Origin: Roseovarius atlanticus
GTDB lineage: Bacteria; Pseudomonadota; Alphaproteobacteria; Rhodobacterales; Rhodobacteraceae
DNA length: 64,000 nucleotides
Assembly (NCBI RefSeq): GCF_001441615.1
Contig: NZ_LAXJ01000002.1
Coordinates: forward strand, 186,001 to 250,000
Direction: 5' to 3'
Part shown: piece by piece, positions 45,394 through 55,111 of the stretch
Position numbering within the stretch: the stretch's first letter is position 1
How the letters are laid out: each line of letters starts with the position of its first letter
The notes under the pieces: model-generated
What the model saw: only the letters and a program-made list of their open reading frames with translations
Database searches by the model: none
What the model was told of the DNA's origin: nothing
Program-made: the position numbers and the translations under genes

Positions 45394-46542
45394 ATGCCTA
45401 TCCATTTCGATGACGCGGAATATGCCGCCCGACAAATGCGTGCCACTTCTGCGGTCAGGGAGGCAGGCCTCGACGCGCTCTTGATGTTCGCGCCCGAGAG
45501 CCACTACTGGATCTGCGGCTACGACACGTTCGGTTTCGCCATGTTCCAGTGCCTCGTGCTGACGGCGAATGGCGATCTGCACCTGCTGACCCGCCTGCCC
45601 GACCTGCGCCAGGCCCTGCACACCTCGACGCTGGACCGTGACCATATCCATGTCTGGACCCAGGTCGAGGGAGTGAACCCGGCAGACACCCTGAAGGCGC
45701 TGCTGTCCGACCTTGGCGTCGGCGAAGGTAGGCTGGGGTTCGAATCCGACACCGCAGGCCTGACCGATTTCAACGGGCAACTCCTGCGGACCGCCCTGCC
45801 CCGACTGAGCGATCACTCGGACCTGATCCGGGACCTGCGGCGCGTCAAATCGCCTGCCGAGATCGAGATGCACCGCCGCGCCGCGCAACTGTCGGATGAC
45901 GCGATGGACGCAGGTCTTGCCGAAACGCGTGCCGGGGCGTTCGAGGGCGATATCCTTGCCGCCATGCAGGGGGCGGTGTTCAAGGGTGGCGGCGACTATG
46001 CGGGCAACGAATTCATCCTCGGCTCGGGTCCCGGTGCGCTGCTGGTGCGGTATTTCTCGGGGCGGCGGCATCTGGATGTGCAGGATCAGATGACTTGGGA
46101 ATGGTCCGGCGCCTATGCCCGGTATCACGCCGCGATGATGCGCACGGTGGTGATCGGCGCGCCATCGGACGCACAGTGCCACATGCACGCCGCCGCCCGT
46201 GCCGCGCTCGAAGCCTGTGAAGACGCGATCCGCCCGGGCGACCCGATGGGGAACGTCTTTGATGCCCATGCAAAGGTGATGGACGATCACGGGTTGCGCC
46301 ACGCCCGGATGCAGGCCTGCGGATACGGCATGGGCGCGGCCTATAACCCGATCTGGGTCGATTTTCCGATGTTCTATGCAGGCAATCCGCTGCCAATGCA
46401 GGCAGGCCAGGTGTTTTTCCTGCACATGATCCTGGCCGACAGCGAGGCGGGTTTGGGCTATTCGCTGGGGCATTCGGTGCTTGTGACCGAAACCGGGGTC
46501 GAGCGCCTGTCGCGCCAGCCACTCGACCTGCTGGTGCGCTAG
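45394..46542 (+). CDS. M24-fold (creatinase/prolidase-like) protein lacking metal ligands
   Basis: A 382-residue pita-bread-fold protein. An N-terminal creatinase-type domain (residues 1-140) precedes the M24 domain, introduced by RRVKSPAEIEMHRRAA. The five metal ligands of aminopeptidases are not found. The Asp pair region reads WEWSGAYARYHAAMMRTVVIG, the His region is ACGYGMGAAYNP and the two Glu positions read FFLHMIL and SLGHSVLVTETG. Creatinase and ectoine hydrolase (DoeA) are metal-free members, so a C-N hydrolase of a small compatible-solute-like molecule is possible. No ectoine genes are nearby. Confidence 0.8.
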   Translation: MPIHFDDAEYAARQMRATSAVREAGLDALLMFAPESHYWICGYDTFGFAMFQCLVLTANGDLHLLTRLPDLRQALHTSTLDRDHIHVWTQVEGVNPADTLKALLSDLGVGEGRLGFESDTAGLTDFNGQLLRTALPRLSDHSDLIRDLRRVKSPAEIEMHRRAAQLSDDAMDAGLAETRAGAFEGDILAAMQGAVFKGGGDYAGNEFILGSGPGALLVRYFSGRRHLDVQDQMTWEWSGAYARYHAAMMRTVVIGAPSDAQCHMHAAARAALEACEDAIRPGDPMGNVFDAHAKVMDDHGLRHARMQACGYGMGAAYNPIWVDFPMFYAGNPLPMQAGQVFFLHMILADSEAGLGYSLGHSVLVTETGVERLSRQPLDLLVR

Positions 46543-46591
46543 CGGCGATGCGTCGCTTGCCCCGCCGGGCGACAGAGCCCATATCTGCGCC

Positions 46592-47293
46592 ATGATCAAG
46601 TTCACCCCGATCCTTCTGGCGATCCTCTATGCCGTGGTCATGTACCGGTTCTCTGTCTGGCGCACCAAGCGCGAGCTGGACGCCCGGTCGACAGAGTTGG
46701 CCGATCCCAAGCTGACGCCGCTTTTCACGCGGCTGGCCAAGGCGCTCGATCTGCCGCGGATCAAGGTGCATATCTACGAGATCGATCCGGTCAACGGCTT
46801 GGCCGCGCCAGACGGTCGGATCTTCATCACGCGCGGCTTTTACCGTAAATTCCTGTCCGGAGAGGTCTCGGCCGAGGAGATGACAAGCGTCATCGCGCAC
46901 GAGCTGGGCCACGTGGCGCTTGGCCATTCGCGCCGCCGGATGATCGATTTCTCGGGCCAGAACGCGCTACGCACTGCGTTGGCGATGGTGCTGTCGCGGT
47001 TTCTGCCCGGCATCGGCGTCTGGATCGCCAATGGCATCGCCTCATTGCTCGCGGCGCGGCTGTCGCGCGGCGACGAATACGAGGCCGACGAATATGCTGC
47101 GGCCCTGCTGACGAAGGCCGGGATCGGCACGGCGCCGCAAAAGTCCCTGTTCGAGAAGCTGGAGGCGCTGACCCAATCGCGCGCGGGTGCCATGCCGGCC
47201 TGGCTGATGAGCCATCCCAAAACGACCGAGCGCATTGCCGCGATCGAAAAGCTTGAAACGCGCTGGCAGGGTCTGCCCGACACTCAGGACTGA
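46592..47293 (+). CDS. M48 family zinc metalloprotease
   Basis: A 233-residue membrane-anchored protease. The N-terminus is a single hydrophobic helix (FTPILLAILYAVVMYRFSVW). The zinc site HELGH is in VIAHELGHVALGH, and a third ligand Glu in GDEYEADEYAAALL. This resembles short M48 peptidases related to HtpX that help membrane-protein quality control. Its substrate is unknown. It is convergent with the PIN gene. Confidence 0.85.
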   Translation: MIKFTPILLAILYAVVMYRFSVWRTKRELDARSTELADPKLTPLFTRLAKALDLPRIKVHIYEIDPVNGLAAPDGRIFITRGFYRKFLSGEVSAEEMTSVIAHELGHVALGHSRRRMIDFSGQNALRTALAMVLSRFLPGIGVWIANGIASLLAARLSRGDEYEADEYAAALLTKAGIGTAPQKSLFEKLEALTQSRAGAMPAWLMSHPKTTERIAAIEKLETRWQGLPDTQD

Positions 47294-47321
47294 CGGCACG
47301 GCGCTCTACCGCGTCGCCACC

Positions 47322-47867
47322 TCAGGCAAAGGCCAAGGCCTTTCCCAGGCGCGGCAGTCGCGCTTTTTTCATCAGTCGTCTGATGTCCCAGTCCTCGCCG
47401 CTCAGACGCCGTGCATCGGCCAGCACGGCGGCGGCAACATCCTGCATCACCTCAGGTTGAGACTCGAAGACCCCAAGCAGGAAGGTGTCGGGATCGGCCC
47501 GGCTTATCCCCTCCTCGGCCAGGATGTTGCGTGGGAAATCCTTGGCGTTGACCGTCAGGATCAGGTCGGCAGACCCGGCGATGGCAGCGGCCAGCACGTG
47601 GATATCCGCCGGATCCGGCAGCCATAGCCGCGACTCGAGCGAAGGTGGCCAGGTCACCTCGGCGTCGGGCCACTCGACCGTCAGCATCGCCGCTTCGGCC
47701 TGCGCTTGCGCAATGCCGTCGGGGCCCAGCTTGACGACCGCACGCTGCCATTCCTCGATGATGCGGGCGGACCAAAGCGGTTGAAAAACGCCCCGCTTCG
47801 CCGCGCCAAGCAGCATCTGGCGCATCACGGTCGGATAGATCACGCAGGTGTCAAGAACCGCCCTCAT
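47322..47867 (-). CDS. PIN-domain protein (RSP_2648-like)
   Basis: A 181-residue putative RNase with a PIN fold: the first acidic residue is Asp6 in AVLDTCVIYP, with later acidic residues in LPDPADIHVLAAA and ADLILTVNAKDFPRN. I recall this as the RSP_2648 family of Rhodobacteraceae. There is no antitoxin-sized ORF next to it; its start overlaps the stop of an RNA methyltransferase gene by ATGA. That linkage points to an RNA-processing role rather than a toxin, but this is inference. Confidence 0.8.
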   Translation of the reverse strand: MRAVLDTCVIYPTVMRQMLLGAAKRGVFQPLWSARIIEEWQRAVVKLGPDGIAQAQAEAAMLTVEWPDAEVTWPPSLESRLWLPDPADIHVLAAAIAGSADLILTVNAKDFPRNILAEEGISRADPDTFLLGVFESQPEVMQDVAAAVLADARRLSGEDWDIRRLMKKARLPRLGKALAFA

Positions 47868-49060
47868 AGTCGGAAAAAGAGCGACTTGAGATACCCGCTT
47901 TCGGCCAGTTGCGGATGCAGGGGATGGTCCGGGCCGGCAAAGCCCGTATGGATCAGCGCGCCCTCGCGCCCTGCTCGGCCGATGCCCCGCGTGCAGGCCG
48001 TACGGAACTTATCCAGCGTGGCGGCATGGGAACAGGAGCAAAGCCCCAGAAATCCGCCTTCCGCCACCAGCGGCGTGGCCAGCCGCGCGACCCGTTCGTA
48101 GGCGCGAAGGCCCTTTTCCAACGCTTGTTTGTTGGGCGCAAAGGCGGGTGGGTCGCAGATCACGACGTCGAATTTCTCGCCTACTTCTGCAAGAGAGGTC
48201 ATGACGTCAAAGGCATCGCCGCGCCGCGTGGCGAAGTGCTGCGTGAAACCCATGCGCGCGGCGCCCTCCCCGGCAAGCTCCAGCGCCGGCTGCGAGCCGT
48301 CAATCGCAAGCGCCGCCGAGGCTCCTGCCGCGAGTGCCGCGAGAGAGAAGCCGCCCACGTGACTGAAGACGTCGAGCACACGGCTGTCTTTGGCCAGGGT
48401 CGCCGCGAACGCGTGATTGGTCCGCTGATCGTAGAACAGTCCTGTTTTCTGACCGCCGGTCAGGTCGGCCATATAGGTCGCCCCGTTCATCGGCACCGGC
48501 AGAGGTGCGTCGGGCAGGTCGCTCATCAGCGCCACGGTTTCGTCGTCGAGCCCTTCCAGCGCGCGGGCCCGGCCAGACGCGTTCTTGATCACGCACGTCA
48601 CCGCCGTGACCTCGACCAGAGCCGCCACGATCTGGGGCAGAAGCACCTCGGCCCACGCCGCGTTGGGCTGGATGACGGCGATGTCGCCAAAACGGTCGAT
48701 GATCAAACCTGGCAGCCCGTCAGCCTCGGCATGAACTAGGCGATAGAACGGGGCCTCGAACAGCCGCTCGCGCATCTGGAAGGCGCGGCGCAACCTCAGT
48801 TCAAGCCACGTCTGGTCGATCTGCGCGGCAGGATCAAGGTCCAGCACGCGTGCCATGATGCGGGATTTCGGGTTCACCGCGACGGTGGCAATCGGCGTGC
48901 GTTCGCCATCTTCCAGAACCGCCACGGTCCCCGGCGTCAGCGCTTTCGTGCGACGGTCGGTGACGAGTTCATTGTCGAAAACCCAAGGAAACCCGTGCCG
49001 GATGGCGCGGGCCTGCGTCTTGGGTTTCAGGCGGATGGAAGGCAAAGAGGACGGCGTCAT
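47864..49060 (-). CDS. Class I SAM-dependent rRNA methyltransferase (RlmI/RSP_2647-like)
   Basis: A 398-residue methyltransferase with an N-terminal PUA domain (IRLKPKTQARAIRHGFPWVFDNEL), a middle RNA-binding region (RLVHAEADGLPGLIIDRFGD) and a Rossmann domain: TGLFYDQRTNH, VLDVFSHVGGFSLAALAAGA, then DVVICDPPAFAPNK and LCSCSHAATLDKF with the Cys expected in RlmI-type m5C enzymes. It probably modifies 23S rRNA. I recall the neighbouring pair RSP_2647/RSP_2648 being conserved in this family. Confidence 0.87.
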   Translation of the reverse strand: MTPSSLPSIRLKPKTQARAIRHGFPWVFDNELVTDRRTKALTPGTVAVLEDGERTPIATVAVNPKSRIMARVLDLDPAAQIDQTWLELRLRRAFQMRERLFEAPFYRLVHAEADGLPGLIIDRFGDIAVIQPNAAWAEVLLPQIVAALVEVTAVTCVIKNASGRARALEGLDDETVALMSDLPDAPLPVPMNGATYMADLTGGQKTGLFYDQRTNHAFAATLAKDSRVLDVFSHVGGFSLAALAAGASAALAIDGSQPALELAGEGAARMGFTQHFATRRGDAFDVMTSLAEVGEKFDVVICDPPAFAPNKQALEKGLRAYERVARLATPLVAEGGFLGLCSCSHAATLDKFRTACTRGIGRAGREGALIHTGFAGPDHPLHPQLAESGYLKSLFFRL

Positions 49061-49079
49061 GCCGTCCCCTTAAGCCGTT

Positions 49080-49733
49080 TCAGTTTTTGTTGGAAGCACC
49101 GAGTTGGTTCAGCGCACCCATCAGGCCCAGGTTTGCCGCCTGGTACCCGCCGGGGCTGGTCAGCTGGCGCTGGATCACCCCGGCCAGGTGATTGGTGATA
49201 CGGTATTTCTGGGTGATGCCCTGCTGCTCGGCCTTGATCGCCGCCTGCCCGCCAAGCGCCTTGAAGTCGGCCTTCACGAATTGCGGCTCGCCATAGGCCA
49301 TGCCGGTTTCAGGGTTGCGCAGTTGCATGTGGAATTGAAGCGAGTGAACGCCGCCGACGGTATAGCGCGCCTTTTCCGTCAGGGCGTGGAACCGTGTGAC
49401 CTGGATGTCCAGCACGGCGGGCACGTGACCGGGTTGCATCGCCTTCACGCCCTGCATCATCGCCGCCTCGAAGATCGCCTTGACCTGCGCGTGGCGGTCG
49501 CCTGCCGGGTCCTCGCGCCAGACGATATCGCCGCCCGGGTAATAGCGGTTGGCTTCGGATACCTTCAGGGTCTTGGGAACGCTGACGCGGATCTCCTGAA
49601 TGGCATAGGCCGGTGCCGCTACCGTCGCCGTGGAGGTGTCGAGCGGGGCGTTGCGCGTGGCGGTTTCGGGCGCAGAACACCCGGCAACGGACAGGCCCAT
49701 GATCATGGCGGCAATGGCGTGACGGGTCAGCAT
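49080..49733 (-). CDS. Uncharacterised lipoprotein
   Basis: A 217-residue lipoprotein: the signal MLTRHAIAAMIMGLSVAGC has lipobox VAGC. The mature part begins with a Thr/Ala-rich linker, then a globular region (IQEIRVSVPKTLKVSEANRYYPGGDIVWREDPAGDRHAQVKAIFEAAM) and LDIQVTRFHALTEKARYTVGGVHSLQFHMQL. I recall a Rhodobacteraceae DUF (possibly DUF6778) with this shape but cannot confirm it. GAGGAAG precedes the ATG. Its outer-membrane or inner-membrane side is not known. Confidence 0.7.
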   Translation of the reverse strand: MLTRHAIAAMIMGLSVAGCSAPETATRNAPLDTSTATVAAPAYAIQEIRVSVPKTLKVSEANRYYPGGDIVWREDPAGDRHAQVKAIFEAAMMQGVKAMQPGHVPAVLDIQVTRFHALTEKARYTVGGVHSLQFHMQLRNPETGMAYGEPQFVKADFKALGGQAAIKAEQQGITQKYRITNHLAGVIQRQLTSPGGYQAANLGLMGALNQLGASNKN

Positions 49734-49860
49734 GTCTTCCTCCTGTGCGCAATCCTGGCGCGTTGGTCGAAGACTTTATGACTACGAATTGAGGCAAGTT
49801 TTCGGCGAGTTCGGTACTTAACCAAGGATACTGGTAAAACCACGTGGCGACTCCAGCGGG

Positions 49861-50124
49861 TCAGCGCCCCCGTCCGCGAGATCCGCCGCGGCGTTTCGGC
49901 GCCTCTGCGGCCTTTAGCCCTTCGTGCAAGACGGCGGTCATTGGGTGATCCGGGTTGGCAACGCCGTAACGCTTGATCAAACCCTCGATCTGCGTCCGTG
50001 TGTCACCGTCACCATCTACCGACAGCGCCCAATCCAGAAAGATCGACCGGCATTCGCCGGGCGTGATGCCGTCAATCCTGTAGGATTCCCGGATCAGCCC
50101 CTTGGGATCCAACGTGTCAGCCAT
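49861..50124 (-). CDS. Small conserved hypothetical protein downstream of glnE
   Basis: An 87-residue protein. A helical core (LIRESYRIDGITPGECRSIFLDWALS, then TQIEGLIKRYGVANPDHPMTAVLHEGL) is followed by a basic Arg/Gly tail (KRRGGSRGRGR) that could bind nucleic acid. It overlaps the glnE stop by eight bases, so it is co-translated. I do not recognise a characterised family, although similar proteins are frequent in Rhodobacteraceae. Function unknown. Confidence 0.7.
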   Translation of the reverse strand: MADTLDPKGLIRESYRIDGITPGECRSIFLDWALSVDGDGDTRTQIEGLIKRYGVANPDHPMTAVLHEGLKAAEAPKRRGGSRGRGR

Positions 50125-52903
50125 CTTCGGTTCCTCGCTTCAATGCCGCATCGATCACCACCGCGGCGTCTGCCGTTTTCCGTTCCAGTTCTGCGCGCAG
50201 GTCTTCCATACGCTCCATCCCGGTCTGTCGCAGGACAAAGGCCTTGGCACCGTCGCCCAAAGCGTCCTCGTCCAGTGGCTTGTCGCCCAATAGACGCGCC
50301 GCCTGTGTCACTTGCCAGCAAAGCGCATAAGCGGCACCCAGTGCTGCTTCTTCCGCGTCATCCAACCAACCGGCGGCGACACCGGCGGCCAATCCGGCCT
50401 CGACGCTGCGTTCCGGCCGCCCGGCAAGCAGGCACCCGGCCTGTGCGATCAGCTCGATCTCCTGCATCCGGCCATCGCCCAACTTGGTCTCCCAAGGGCC
50501 GCTGGAACTTTTGGCGGCCTTGATGCGTGCGCGCATGTGGTCGACTTCCATCAGAACGGTTTCGCGGTTGCCCTTTCGCGGCAGCAACGCGCAACGGAAC
50601 GCCTCGACATCCGAGGCCAGCGCATCGGGGCCAGCGACGACGCAGGCGCGGGTCAGCGCCAGATGCTCCCACACCCAGGCCTCGTTTTCCTGGTAGGTTT
50701 GGAAAGAGGCCCAACTGGTGGCGACCGGACCCTGGTTGCCCGAGGGGCGCAGGCGCATGTCCACCTCGTAAAGCCGGCCTTCGGACATGGGCGCGGTCAG
50801 GGCGGTGATCAACGCCTGGGTCAGGCGGGCGTAATAGATCCGCGTCGCCAATGGCCGGCGACCGTCGGACCCTTCGACCCCTTCGGCATCATAGATCACG
50901 ATCAGGTCCAGATCCGAGCCTGCGTTGAGCTTGCCCGCGCCAAGCGATCCCATGCCCAGCACCACGGCCCCACGACCGGGCGGCGGGCCGTGTTTTTCAC
51001 CGAACTGGGCGCAGACCACGCCCCAAAGTTCGGCAAGGATCACGTGGGCCAGATCGGCATATTGCGCGCCGGCCTTGTCGGCGTCGATCAGGCCGCGCAA
51101 CAGGTGAACACCCGTGCGGAAGTGCCATTCCTTCAACCAGCGGCGGGCGGCGTCCAGCTTGCGCTCGTAGTCGTCTTCGCGGTCCAGCCGCGCCGCCAGT
51201 TCGCGGCGCAGATGCGGCCTATCGGGCCAGGGCGCAAAGAAATCCCCGGCAATCACCGCGTCGAACACGCCGGCGTGGCGCGACAGATAGCTGGCCAGCG
51301 CAGGCGACACGCCCGCGATATCGACCATCAGGTCGATCAGCTGCGGATTGGCTTCGAACAGCGCGAAAACCTGCACCCCTGCCGGCAGGCCGGCGAGGAA
51401 GCCGTCGAAAGCCAGCAAAGCCTCGTGCGGGGCCGAAGACCGGCTGAGGCGTTCCAGTATTTCGGGCTTTAGCCGGTCGAAGATCGTGTTGGCCCGCTCG
51501 CTACGCAGAGCCGGATAGCTGCGCCAGCGCGCGATGATCTCGTCGTCCAGTCCCTCGAAGGTGACCGGCTTTTCTGTGCCGCTGTCGGGAGCAAAGAACC
51601 CCTCGATCAGGTCATGCACCTGTTGCAGCCTGTCCGTCAGCTCGTCGCGGAACGCGGATTCGTCGCGGTCGCACAGCGCGGCCAGGCGCGCCCAGCCGTC
51701 GGGATTGTCAGGCAGAACCTGCGTTTGCGCGTCGCGTAGCATCTGAAGCCGGTGTTCGATTTCGCGATGAGCGCGATAATGCTCGGCCAATGTGTCAGCC
51801 GCATCCGAAGGCACCCAGTTCTTTTCCGCCAGCCGCGACAGCCCATCGACCGTGCCACGCACCCGCAGATCGGGGTCGCGTCCACCAGAGATCAACTGGC
51901 GGGTCTGGGTAAAGAACTCGATCTCGCGAATGCCGCCCCGGCCCAGCTTCATGTTGTGACCGTCAAGCCGGATCGGACCATGAAGGCCCTTATGCTCGCG
52001 AATGCGCAGGCGCATGTTGTGCGCGTCCTCAATAGCGGCGAAATCCAGGTGCTTGCGCCAGACGAAAGGGCGCAGGGTATCGAGGAAACGCGCGCCCGCC
52101 GCAATGTCGCCCGCAGCCGGACGCGCCTTGATATACGCCGCGCGTTCCCACGTTCGGCCTAGGCTTTCGTAATAGGTCTCGGCCGCCCCCATCGCCATGC
52201 ACACCGGCGTCACGTTGGGATCGGGGCGCAGGCGCAGATCGGTGCGGAACACATAGCCGTCCGCCGTGCGGTCGTTCAGCGTGGCCGCCATCCGGCGCGT
52301 CGCGCGCACGAAGCCGGCCCGTGCCTCGTGATAGCTGTCGGTGTCGAACCGCTCTTCATCGAACAGGCAGATGAGGTCGATATCGGAACTGTAGTTGAGC
52401 TCGTGCGCGCCCATCTTGCCCATGGCCAGAACGACCATTCCGGCGGCATCTTCCAGCGCATCCTCGTCCTGTCCGGGTATCTTGCCACGCCGCAATTCGG
52501 GCAGCAGGGCCGCGCGCAGGGCCTGCGTCACGGCAAGGTCCGCAAACCTGGTAAGGGCGCCTGTCACGTCTTCTAGTGTCCAGACGCCAGAGAGATCGGC
52601 AAGTGCCGTCAGGAGTGCCACCCTGCCCTTGGCCCGTCTCAGGCGTGCGCCCGTCTCGTCCGGTGGGATCGCCGCAACCTCTTTCAACAACGCGTCGAAG
52701 GCATCCTCGGGGTCGTCGAAGACTTCGGGCAACCAGTCGCGCTCCTTCAGGCAGAGGGATTGCAGGAACGGGCTGGATCCTGCGGTGCCTTCGACAAGCG
52801 CCGCAACGTCAGGCGAAAGACCCTGAACCGCGTCGCGGGCCTCTTGCCCGGGGGCCGTCTCGAAGGGGCGCGGACAACGGGTCATGCGATCGGAAAAACT
52901 CAT
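50117..52903 (-). CDS. glnE: Bifunctional glutamine-synthetase adenylyltransferase/deadenylyltransferase
   Basis: Controls glutamine synthetase by adding or removing AMP in response to PII. The chain is about 928 residues from ATG 52903, or six fewer from ATG 52885. It has the two expected nucleotidyltransferase domains: first GKMGAHELNYSSDIDLICLFD, second GMGSLGAGKLNAGSDLDLIVIYD. Each keeps its Asp-x-Asp pair, so both activities appear intact. The longer frame to 53089 overlaps the divergent gene and is rejected. Size agrees with the family. Confidence 0.93.
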   Translation of the reverse strand: MSFSDRMTRCPRPFETAPGQEARDAVQGLSPDVAALVEGTAGSSPFLQSLCLKERDWLPEVFDDPEDAFDALLKEVAAIPPDETGARLRRAKGRVALLTALADLSGVWTLEDVTGALTRFADLAVTQALRAALLPELRRGKIPGQDEDALEDAAGMVVLAMGKMGAHELNYSSDIDLICLFDEERFDTDSYHEARAGFVRATRRMAATLNDRTADGYVFRTDLRLRPDPNVTPVCMAMGAAETYYESLGRTWERAAYIKARPAAGDIAAGARFLDTLRPFVWRKHLDFAAIEDAHNMRLRIREHKGLHGPIRLDGHNMKLGRGGIREIEFFTQTRQLISGGRDPDLRVRGTVDGLSRLAEKNWVPSDAADTLAEHYRAHREIEHRLQMLRDAQTQVLPDNPDGWARLAALCDRDESAFRDELTDRLQQVHDLIEGFFAPDSGTEKPVTFEGLDDEIIARWRSYPALRSERANTIFDRLKPEILERLSRSSAPHEALLAFDGFLAGLPAGVQVFALFEANPQLIDLMVDIAGVSPALASYLSRHAGVFDAVIAGDFFAPWPDRPHLRRELAARLDREDDYERKLDAARRWLKEWHFRTGVHLLRGLIDADKAGAQYADLAHVILAELWGVVCAQFGEKHGPPPGRGAVVLGMGSLGAGKLNAGSDLDLIVIYDAEGVEGSDGRRPLATRIYYARLTQALITALTAPMSEGRLYEVDMRLRPSGNQGPVATSWASFQTYQENEAWVWEHLALTRACVVAGPDALASDVEAFRCALLPRKGNRETVLMEVDHMRARIKAAKSSSGPWETKLGDGRMQEIELIAQAGCLLAGRPERSVEAGLAAGVAAGWLDDAEEAALGAAYALCWQVTQAARLLGDKPLDEDALGDGAKAFVLRQTGMERMEDLRAELERKTADAAVVIDAALKRGTEDG

Positions 52904-53079
52904 GGATGCAGTGATACACCCCCTGCAGGTCCGGTCAACGGCCTGCGCGACAGGGTCTTTTGCGGTGAATGTGAAATTCTTTAACATACCCCCTTGCAAC
53001 GGGCGCGGCCGCATCCCATCTCGCAAATGTAAAGACGCTTCACATACCAACCTCAGACCCGGACCGAAAGGAAATCTTG

Positions 53080-53538
53080 ATGACGACATATACTTACAAC
53101 TCGCCCGCCACAGGCATCTCGGGCTGGTTTGCCCGGACCGAAGCCTGGCTTGACGACAAGGGCAAGGCCGCGTGGATCGCGGCGCTTGTTGCCTCGATGA
53201 TCGTATTCTGGCCCGTCGGCCTTATGCTGCTGGCCTACATGATCTGGCGCAACAAACTGTCCTGCCCGTCCGGTCGAGCGGCACGCCGCCACCATATGCG
53301 CCCGATGAACGGCTCGTCCGGCAACACCGCGTTCGACGCCTACCGCGACGAGACCTTGCGCCGGCTTGAAGAAGAGCAGCAGAACTTCGAGGCTTTCCTG
53401 GAGCGACTGCGCGCGGCACGCGACAAGGCAGAGTTCGACCAGTTCATGGACGAGCGCGCCCGCAAGGCCGACAACGCTACCGCCGAGGATGCCGACGGCG
53501 ACGCGCAGGACGACCGCGGCCCCGCACGCGCCAACTGA
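53080..53538 (+). CDS. DUF2852 protein
   Basis: A 152-residue protein with one membrane segment (AAWIAALVASMIVFWPVGLMLLAYMIW), followed by a cytoplasmic coiled-coil helix (DETLRRLEEEQQNFEAFLERLRAARDKAEFDQFMDER). This matches the DUF2852 layout common in Rhizobiales and Rhodobacterales. The start is ATG 53080 (AAAGGA upstream), not the TTG at 53077. It is divergent from glnE. Function unknown. Confidence 0.82.
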   Translation: MTTYTYNSPATGISGWFARTEAWLDDKGKAAWIAALVASMIVFWPVGLMLLAYMIWRNKLSCPSGRAARRHHMRPMNGSSGNTAFDAYRDETLRRLEEEQQNFEAFLERLRAARDKAEFDQFMDERARKADNATAEDADGDAQDDRGPARAN

Positions 53539-53597
53539 GCCGCGAAAACCATACGCTTCCCGTGCCGACACCTTTCACGGCGCGGGCGCAAACCTAT

Positions 53598-54056
53598 ATG
53601 ATGAAAATGACAGATACGACTTGGCAGATCCCCGACCCCGATACGCAGCCCGACTTCTATGCGGACGTGCCGCTGAAGCGGTTCTTTGCATGGCTGGTGG
53701 ACAGCGTCCTGGTGCTGATCCTCTGCGTTCTGGTGCTGCCCTTCACGGCTTTCACCGGCCTGTTCTTCCTGCCACTCCTGTTTCTTGCCGTGGGTCTGGT
53801 CTATCGCACCGCGACCATCGCAAACGGCTCCGCCACTTGGGGAATGCGCCTGTTTGCACTGGAATTCCGCACCGCGTCGGGCCATCGCTTTGATGGAACC
53901 ACGGCCTTCATGCACTCGATGGCCTTCACATTGTCCTGCGCGGTGCCGCTGGTGCAACTGGCGTCGATCCTGCTGATGCTGACGGGCGCACGGGGTCAGG
54001 GCCTGACCGACCTTGCTCTTGGAACCGTTGCCATTAATCGTCGCGCGGCGTGCTGA
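53598..54056 (+). CDS. RDD-family membrane protein
   Basis: A 152-residue protein with three membrane segments. The RDD motif is partly visible: [22 protein letters not shown], then [24 protein letters not shown] proteins are poorly characterised; some transport ions. The start is one of two adjacent ATGs (53598 or 53601), with no strong Shine-Dalgarno. It sits between DUF2852 and bpt, so it probably shares their transcript. Confidence 0.78.
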   Translation: MMKMTDTTWQIPDPDTQPDFYADVPLKRFFAWLVDSVLVLILCVLVLPFTAFTGLFFLPLLFLAVGLVYRTATIANGSATWGMRLFALEFRTASGHRFDGTTAFMHSMAFTLSCAVPLVQLASILLMLTGARGQGLTDLALGTVAINRRAAC

Positions 54057-54141
54057 CACAGGCTGCGCCGCAGCGGATTTGACCTCTTGGCGCAGCGTCA
54101 CATCGTTGTTATCGTCGGTTCCGAAAGTTGCGAAACCTGCC

Positions 54142-54972
54142 ATGCGTCACACCCTTCCTATAGCGCCCCAGTTCTACGTGACGGCGCCCCAGCCCTGCCC
54201 CTATCTGGAAGGCCGGATGGAGCGTAAGCTGTTCACGGCGCTGCAAGGCGACGGGGCGCAACGCCTGAACGACACGCTGTCGAAACAGGGGTTTCGTCGA
54301 TCGCAGAACGTGCTCTACCGTCCATCCTGCGCGGATTGCGCCGCTTGCCTGTCGGCACGCGTGAACGTCGAGAACTTCACCGCCTCGCGCAGTCAGCGCC
54401 GCACGATACGGCGCAACCGGCATCTGGACCGGCGCGCCACCTCACCTTGGGCCACCGAGGAACAATACGCGCTTTTTCGCGAATATCTCGAAGATCGGCA
54501 CGCCAATGGCGGCATGGCGGACATGGATACGTTCGAATTCGCCGCGATGATCGAGGAAACGCCGATCCGCACGCGCGTGGTTGAATATGCCGACGGCGAA
54601 ACCGGCGAACTGGTCGCGGTCTGCCTGACGGATGTGTTCGACGACGGCGTCAGCATGGTTTACTCGTTTTACGATCCCAACAGGCCACGCGACAGTCTGG
54701 GCACTTACATCATCCTCGATCATATCGACATCGCGCGCGAGGCCGGTCTGCCGTACGTCTATCTGGGGTACTGGGTGCCGGGCAGTGCGAAAATGGGATA
54801 CAAGGCGGCGTTTTCCGGGCTGGAGGTCTACTCGGGCGGAGAATGGCAGCCGATGCGCGATCCGGCCGATTTCGAGTCGCACCGCCATCCGCTTTCCAAT
54901 GATCCGATTGCCGAGCAGGTGGCGAATATCGCGCTTCCCGACGGAAAACCCCTGCGTAACAGAAAATACTGA
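54142..54972 (+). CDS. bpt: Aspartate/glutamate leucyltransferase
   Basis: N-end-rule enzyme of 276 residues that adds leucine from Leu-tRNA to proteins beginning with Asp or Glu, marking them for ClpSAP. It has the N-terminal [22 protein letters not shown], Cys-rich [27 protein letters not shown] and [22 protein letters not shown]. Length is normal. The start is the ATG at 54142; an upstream in-frame start lies in the RDD gene. Confidence 0.93.
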   Translation: MRHTLPIAPQFYVTAPQPCPYLEGRMERKLFTALQGDGAQRLNDTLSKQGFRRSQNVLYRPSCADCAACLSARVNVENFTASRSQRRTIRRNRHLDRRATSPWATEEQYALFREYLEDRHANGGMADMDTFEFAAMIEETPIRTRVVEYADGETGELVAVCLTDVFDDGVSMVYSFYDPNRPRDSLGTYIILDHIDIAREAGLPYVYLGYWVPGSAKMGYKAAFSGLEVYSGGEWQPMRDPADFESHRHPLSNDPIAEQVANIALPDGKPLRNRKY

Positions 54973-55111
54973 AGCGCCTTGCCGGTTGCCGACGACGCTG
55001 TGACTTCGCGTCAGAACACGTTCCCGTGTGCCACGGTCGTTTGAGGCTCGCCGCTCTGGTCGTTCGCAGCAACCGTGATATTTCGTGGATGGCCAAGACA
55101 CACGAGGTTGC

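Noticed and set aside
47322..47867. The PIN gene as the toxin of a toxin-antitoxin pair
   Set aside because: No short antitoxin ORF lies on either side; it is coupled to an RNA methyltransferase gene instead.
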